Shown: one piece after another, positions 5,252 through 8,532 of the stretch
Numbering within the stretch: the stretch's first letter is position 1
Layout: the number at the start of each line of letters is the position of its first letter
From: Chloroflexota bacterium
Lineage (GTDB): Bacteria > Chloroflexota > Dehalococcoidia > GIF9 > AB-539-J10
Assembly (NCBI GenBank): GCA_030670425.1
Contig: DAOVBS010000017.1
Span: 1-8,532 of the forward strand
Direction: 5' to 3'
DNA: 8,532 nucleotides
Position numbers and translations under genes: made by a program
The notes under the pieces: model-generated
Seen by the model: only the letters and a program-made list of their open reading frames with translations
Told to the model about the DNA's origin: nothing
Database searches by the model: none

Positions 5252-6268
5252 ATGGCAGTGACGGAAAGAACACAGGCAATACTGAAGACCATCGTTACGC
5301 AACATATCGCCACGGCGGCTCCAGTAGCTTCAAGAACCATCGCCTACGACTACAACCTTAAGGTAAGCCCGGCCACCATTCGAAATGATGTGGCGCGCCT
5401 GGAAGAGGAAGGCTATATCACTCGGCCACACCTCTCCGCTGGCGCTGTCCCCACAGATAAGGCCTACCGCTATTATGTGGAATCATTGAGCAGCGACACC
5501 GAACGCTCCCCGGTTGATACATATCTGGTTTCCGAGCTGCTCAATGAGGCAAAGCTAGAGACTGAGCAGTGGCTTAGGACAGCAGCAATGCTTCTGGCAC
5601 ACATCGTCCGCAACATAGCCGTCGTGACCCGACCCAAGGCAACGCAATGTCGCTTGAAGCACCTCGACTTGGTGGGCATACAGGATTTTTTGGCCATGCT
5701 CATTCTAGTCCTGTGTGAGACAAAGGTAAGGCAGAAAACCCTATCCTTCGACAACAGAGTCACTCAAGATGAGCTGACGAGTCTGGCCACGAGACTCAAC
5801 TCTGACTACGCTCAATTGACGCGCACTGAGATCTCTGCCGAGAAAATGGAGCTCTCCTCTAACGAAAAGAGAGTTACCGATTCCATCGTGGCTATGATGG
5901 CTAGCGAAGATAGCCTCCAGCTCGGCAGGCCACACCTCGAGGGACTACACCTGTTGTTAGGCCAACCCGAGTTCACCAGGCGCCCGAGTCCGCTCAGCTT
6001 GCTGGAACTACTGCAGCAGGAGGATTGGTTGGAGAGTGCAGTTCAACACCAGCATGATGCAGGCAGGGTGAAGGTTATCATTGGCGAGGAGAATCAAGAC
6101 GCGACACTGCAGGACTTCAGCCTGGTGATCGGCGAATACGGAGTCCAGGATAAAGCGAGCGGCATTGTCGGAGTCATCGGGCCGAAACGCATGGACTATG
6201 CCAGGATAATCTCGTCAGTGGACTGCCTCTCGTCACTGCTGACCGAGTCAATAACTGACTACATGTAA
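5252..6268 (+). CDS. hrcA: Heat-inducible transcription repressor HrcA
   Basis: HrcA represses class I heat-shock genes by binding CIRCE. In the known model its active folding depends on GroEL, which links repression to chaperone load. The 338-residue length is typical. The N-terminal winged helix-turn-helix spans about residues 1-75, with TERTQAILKTIV (4-15) and VSPATIRNDVARLEEEGYI (38-56) as the clearest match. The next family motif reads PHLSAGAVPTDKAYRYYV (59-76), where the usual form is close to PHTSAGRIPTDKGYR, so three normally conserved positions differ. The C-terminal signature is intact: VIIGEEN (275-281) and GVIGPKRMDYARI (307-319). The ATG abuts the CIRCE element, which marks the gene as autoregulated. 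It is the first gene of the operon; grpE starts two bases after its TAA stop. Confidence 0.96.
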   Translation: MAVTERTQAILKTIVTQHIATAAPVASRTIAYDYNLKVSPATIRNDVARLEEEGYITRPHLSAGAVPTDKAYRYYVESLSSDTERSPVDTYLVSELLNEAKLETEQWLRTAAMLLAHIVRNIAVVTRPKATQCRLKHLDLVGIQDFLAMLILVLCETKVRQKTLSFDNRVTQDELTSLATRLNSDYAQLTRTEISAEKMELSSNEKRVTDSIVAMMASEDSLQLGRPHLEGLHLLLGQPEFTRRPSPLSLLELLQQEDWLESAVQHQHDAGRVKVIIGEENQDATLQDFSLVIGEYGVQDKASGIVGVIGPKRMDYARIISSVDCLSSLLTESITDYM

Positions 6269-6270
6269 CG

Positions 6271-6837
6271 GTGGATCCGGAATTGGCCGAACAGGACAAG
6301 TTATTTCAACACAAGGCGAATGAGGCAGAAGCCGAGAGTCTAGGGGATATGGAAACAGTAAGACGAGCTCTGGCTGAGGAAGAAGAGAGAGCGGCCAATT
6401 ACCTCACCAACTGGCAAAGGGCTCAGGCCGACCTCATCAATTACAAGAAGCGTGCTGAACAGGAAAAGAAGGAAACAGTGGAGTTCGCTAACAGCTTGCT
6501 GATACTCAACCTGCTGACGGTGATGGACGACTTCGAACGGGCTTTCACCATACGACCAACCAGAGCCAAGACATCTGGCTGGGTTGAGGGAATCGGGCTC
6601 ATCTATAACAAACTTAAGGCTGTCGTGGAGGCACAAGGGCTGGTCGAGATAAAGGCCAAGGGACAACCCTTCGACCCCCACCTGCACGAAGCGGTCATGC
6701 GCCAGGAGGGAGAGGAGGGAATAGTCATTCAGGAAACTCGGAAGGGATACAAGCTCAAGGACAGAGTCATCCGTCCTAGTATGGTAATAGTAGGCCATAG
6801 TCGGGAAACAGGAGAAACAAACCCGCAGGAGGAATAG
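6271..6837 (+). CDS. grpE: Nucleotide exchange factor GrpE
   Basis: GrpE is the cytoplasmic co-chaperone that releases ADP from DnaK and so drives substrate release in the DnaK-DnaJ-GrpE cycle. The 188-residue protein has an acidic, charged N-terminus and a long helical coiled-coil region (about 15-75, with WQRAQADLINYKKRAEQEKK at 48-67) that should form the dimer. The C-terminal beta domain carries the family signature GQPFDPHLHEAVMRQEGEEG (131-150), followed by RKGYKLKDRVIRPSMVIVG (157-175). The chosen start is GTG at 6271, two bases after the hrcA stop. There is no clear Shine-Dalgarno sequence, so translation is probably coupled to hrcA. An ATG at 6349 (residue 27) is a weaker alternative that would remove part of the N-terminal tail. 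The stop is one base before the dnaK start. Confidence 0.95.
   Translation: MDPELAEQDKLFQHKANEAEAESLGDMETVRRALAEEEERAANYLTNWQRAQADLINYKKRAEQEKKETVEFANSLLILNLLTVMDDFERAFTIRPTRAKTSGWVEGIGLIYNKLKAVVEAQGLVEIKAKGQPFDPHLHEAVMRQEGEEGIVIQETRKGYKLKDRVIRPSMVIVGHSRETGETNPQEE
6827..6832 (+). promoter_or_regulatory. Strong Shine-Dalgarno sequence fixing the dnaK start
   Basis: AGGAGG lies within the last grpE codons, six bases before the GTG at 6839. It is the best ribosome-binding site in the window and decides the dnaK start. It suggests that DnaK is made at a higher rate than GrpE and HrcA from the shared message, which is an inference. Confidence 0.8.
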
Positions 6838-6838
6838 C

Positions 6839-8532
6839 GTGGGAAAAGCAGTAGGCATTGATTTGGGCACTACGCTTAGCGCCGTAGCAGTGATGGAAGG
6901 AGGCGAGCCCAAAATAATCCCCAGCGCCGAGGGGGGGAATCTGGTTCCGTCGGTAGTAGCAGTAAGCAAGACTGGAGAGAGGCTGGTTGGCGAAATAGCC
7001 AAGCGCCAGGCTATAGTCAATCCTGACAACACCATTTTCAGCATAAAGCGCCTCATCGGTCGCAAGTTCAAAGACAGCGTAGTCCAATCAGATATCAAGC
7101 GGTTGCCCTATAAGATCACCGAGGCCGCCAATGGCGACTGCCGGGTCGTCATGGGCGGCAAGGAATACAGTCCCCAAGAGATCTCATCCATGATATTGCA
7201 GAAACTGAAGGCGGATGCTGAGGCCTACCTTGGAGACATGGTGACCGACGCGGTGATTACCGTGCCAGCCTATTTCAATGACAGCCAGCGTCAGGGAACC
7301 AAAGACGCTGGCACTATAGCCGGACTCAACGTGCTCCGCATTATAAATGAACCCACAGCTTCCTCTCTGGCCTATGGCATGGATCGGAAAAAGGATGAGA
7401 CTATTGCCGTTTATGACCTCGGCGGTGGCACGTTTGACATGTCCATACTGGACATAGGCGAGGGCACCTTCCAGGTCAAGTCAACCAACGGCAACACGCA
7501 CCTGGGCGGCGATGACATTGACCAAAGAGTCATGGACTGGATATGCGACGAGTTCAAGAAGGAATCGGGCATTGACCTGACACAGGACAGAATGGCGCTA
7601 CAGCGCATAAAGGATGCCGCTGAGAAGGCAAAAAAAGAACTATCCACAGTAAGCCAGACCGAAGTAAATCTTCCCTTCGTCACTGCCGATGCATCCGGTC
7701 CCAAGCATCTCAGCATGACGCTGAGCAAGTCCAAGTTGGAGCAACTGTCAGCCGACTTGATAGAGAGTAGCTTGGAGCCCTGTCGGCAGGCTCTCGCCGA
7801 CGCCGGCTTGCAAGCCAGCCAGATCAATGACGTTATCCTGGTCGGTGGCCAGACCAGGATGCCAAAAGTGCAGGAGACGCTGAGACAATTCTTTGGTCGA
7901 GAGCCCGTCAAGGGAATAAACCCTGATGAGGCCGTAGCTCTTGGTGCCGCTATCCAGGCAGGCGTTCTTAAGGGAGAGGTCGGAGAGGTTCTCCTGCTCG
8001 ATGTCACTCCACTCACCTTGGGCATTGAGACCCTGGGAGGAGTGGCTACTTCTCTTATTCCTCGCAACACAACCATCCCCACAGAGAAGAGTCAGATCTT
8101 CAGCACCGCCAGCGACAACCAACCGAGCGTGGAGATTCACGTACTACAAGGAGAGCGACCGATGGCGGCGGACAACCGTACTCTGGGCCGATTCATGCTC
8201 GACGGTATTCTGCCCGCGGCCCGAGGGGTGCCTCAGGTTGAAGTGGCCTTTGAGATCGATGCTAACGGCATCCTCAATGTCAGTGCTCGCGACAAAGGCA
8301 CAGGCAAAGAACAGAAAATCACTATCACTGCCTCCAGCGGGCTTGACAAGGCAGAGGTTGAGAGGATGAAGCAGGAGGCAGAGAAGTATGCCGCCGAGGA
8401 TGCCAAACGCAAGGAGGAGATGGAGACACGCAATTCGGCCGATAGCCTGGCCTACACTGCGGACAAGACCCTTCGCGATTTTGGGGATAAGGTGCCTGCC
8501 GACGTGAAACAGGAGATAGATGGCAAGATATC
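6839..8532 (+). CDS. dnaK: Molecular chaperone DnaK (Hsp70), C-terminus beyond the window
   Basis: DnaK is the cytoplasmic ATP-dependent Hsp70 chaperone that binds exposed hydrophobic segments of client proteins. 564 codons are present of a usual 610-640. The ATPase domain starts with GIDLGTTLS (6-14), where the more common form has Asn in place of Leu13, and continues through AVITVPAYFNDSQRQ, NEPTASSLAYG (170-180, same register as E. coli), YDLGGGTFD (192-200) and LVGGQTRMP. The segment after GRKFKDSVVQSDIKRLPYKI corresponds to the ATPase-domain insert present in E. coli DnaK and absent from B. subtilis DnaK. The interdomain linker VLLLDVTPL is at 384-392. The substrate-binding beta domain has SQIFSTASDNQPSVEIHVLQ and ANGILNVSARDK, and the helical lid begins near SSGLDKAEVERMKQEAEKY. 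The GTG start is supported by AGGAGG six bases upstream. It is the third gene of the CIRCE-controlled operon. dnaJ may follow but is not in view. Confidence 0.97.
   Translation, partial: MGKAVGIDLGTTLSAVAVMEGGEPKIIPSAEGGNLVPSVVAVSKTGERLVGEIAKRQAIVNPDNTIFSIKRLIGRKFKDSVVQSDIKRLPYKITEAANGDCRVVMGGKEYSPQEISSMILQKLKADAEAYLGDMVTDAVITVPAYFNDSQRQGTKDAGTIAGLNVLRIINEPTASSLAYGMDRKKDETIAVYDLGGGTFDMSILDIGEGTFQVKSTNGNTHLGGDDIDQRVMDWICDEFKKESGIDLTQDRMALQRIKDAAEKAKKELSTVSQTEVNLPFVTADASGPKHLSMTLSKSKLEQLSADLIESSLEPCRQALADAGLQASQINDVILVGGQTRMPKVQETLRQFFGREPVKGINPDEAVALGAAIQAGVLKGEVGEVLLLDVTPLTLGIETLGGVATSLIPRNTTIPTEKSQIFSTASDNQPSVEIHVLQGERPMAADNRTLGRFMLDGILPAARGVPQVEVAFEIDANGILNVSARDKGTGKEQKITITASSGLDKAEVERMKQEAEKYAAEDAKRKEEMETRNSADSLAYTADKTLRDFGDKVPADVKQEIDGKI

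Noticed and set aside
6340..7098. Long minus-strand open frame of 252 codons opposite grpE and dnaK
   Set aside because: It lies fully opposite two well-recognised genes, has low-complexity Leu/Ser/Phe composition typical of a complementary-strand shadow, and resembles no family.
7411..8082. Minus-strand open frame of 223 codons opposite dnaK
   Set aside because: dnaK is strongly conserved on the other strand throughout; the frame has Ser/Arg/Pro-rich shadow composition and no ribosome-binding site of note.
1..8532. A novel defence, mobile or biosynthetic system
   Set aside because: Every open frame with real coding signals belongs to a known housekeeping or carrier family; no transposase, integrase, repeat array, tRNA or phage gene was seen.

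Overview
The window holds two blocks of bacterial housekeeping genes that face away from each other, with very little non-coding DNA. On the minus strand, reading right to left, are glyA (serine hydroxymethyltransferase), an MFS carrier of the oxalate/formate-antiporter or monocarboxylate type, prs (ribose-phosphate pyrophosphokinase) and the first 490 or so codons of secA, which runs off the left edge. On the plus strand is the heat-shock operon hrcA-grpE-dnaK, with dnaK running off the right edge. The non-coding gaps are only 93 to 133 bp (2408-2523, 3769-3861, 5119-5251), so there is no large empty stretch.

The organism is a bacterium of moderate G+C. The best guess is Chloroflexota, possibly Dehalococcoidia. 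The reasons are the roughly 25-residue insert in the SecA nucleotide-binding domain, the 'FSNEN...TDKKDQPR...DDEIDTA' type of Prs, an HrcA/CIRCE-controlled dnaK operon, and a DnaK that carries the long ATPase-domain insert seen in E. coli DnaK. This placement rests on remembered family patterns and was not tested by a search. Several thousand bases of housekeeping genes with no mobile elements argue for a chromosomal core region.

The clearest regulatory structure is the 133-bp divergent region between glyA and hrcA. It contains a good sigma70-type promoter for hrcA (TTGACA, 17 bp, TAGATT), then a CIRCE operator (TTAGCAGTC, nine bases, GAGTGCTAG; two mismatches to consensus) that ends one base before the hrcA ATG. 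Extra CIRCE-like half-sites overlap the -10 box. A separate promoter (TTGACC, 18 bp, TATTAT) points toward glyA. HrcA should bind CIRCE and repress its own operon, with GrpE as nucleotide exchange factor for the DnaK chaperone made from the same transcript. prs and secA form a second tight unit, with a 4-base ATGA overlap and an extended -10 promoter upstream of prs.

I found no previously undescribed system, CRISPR array, RNA gene or mobile element. The items most worth a second look are the extra CIRCE half-sites, the His-to-Gln change next to the PLP lysine of GlyA, the SecA insert, and the prs-secA overlap.
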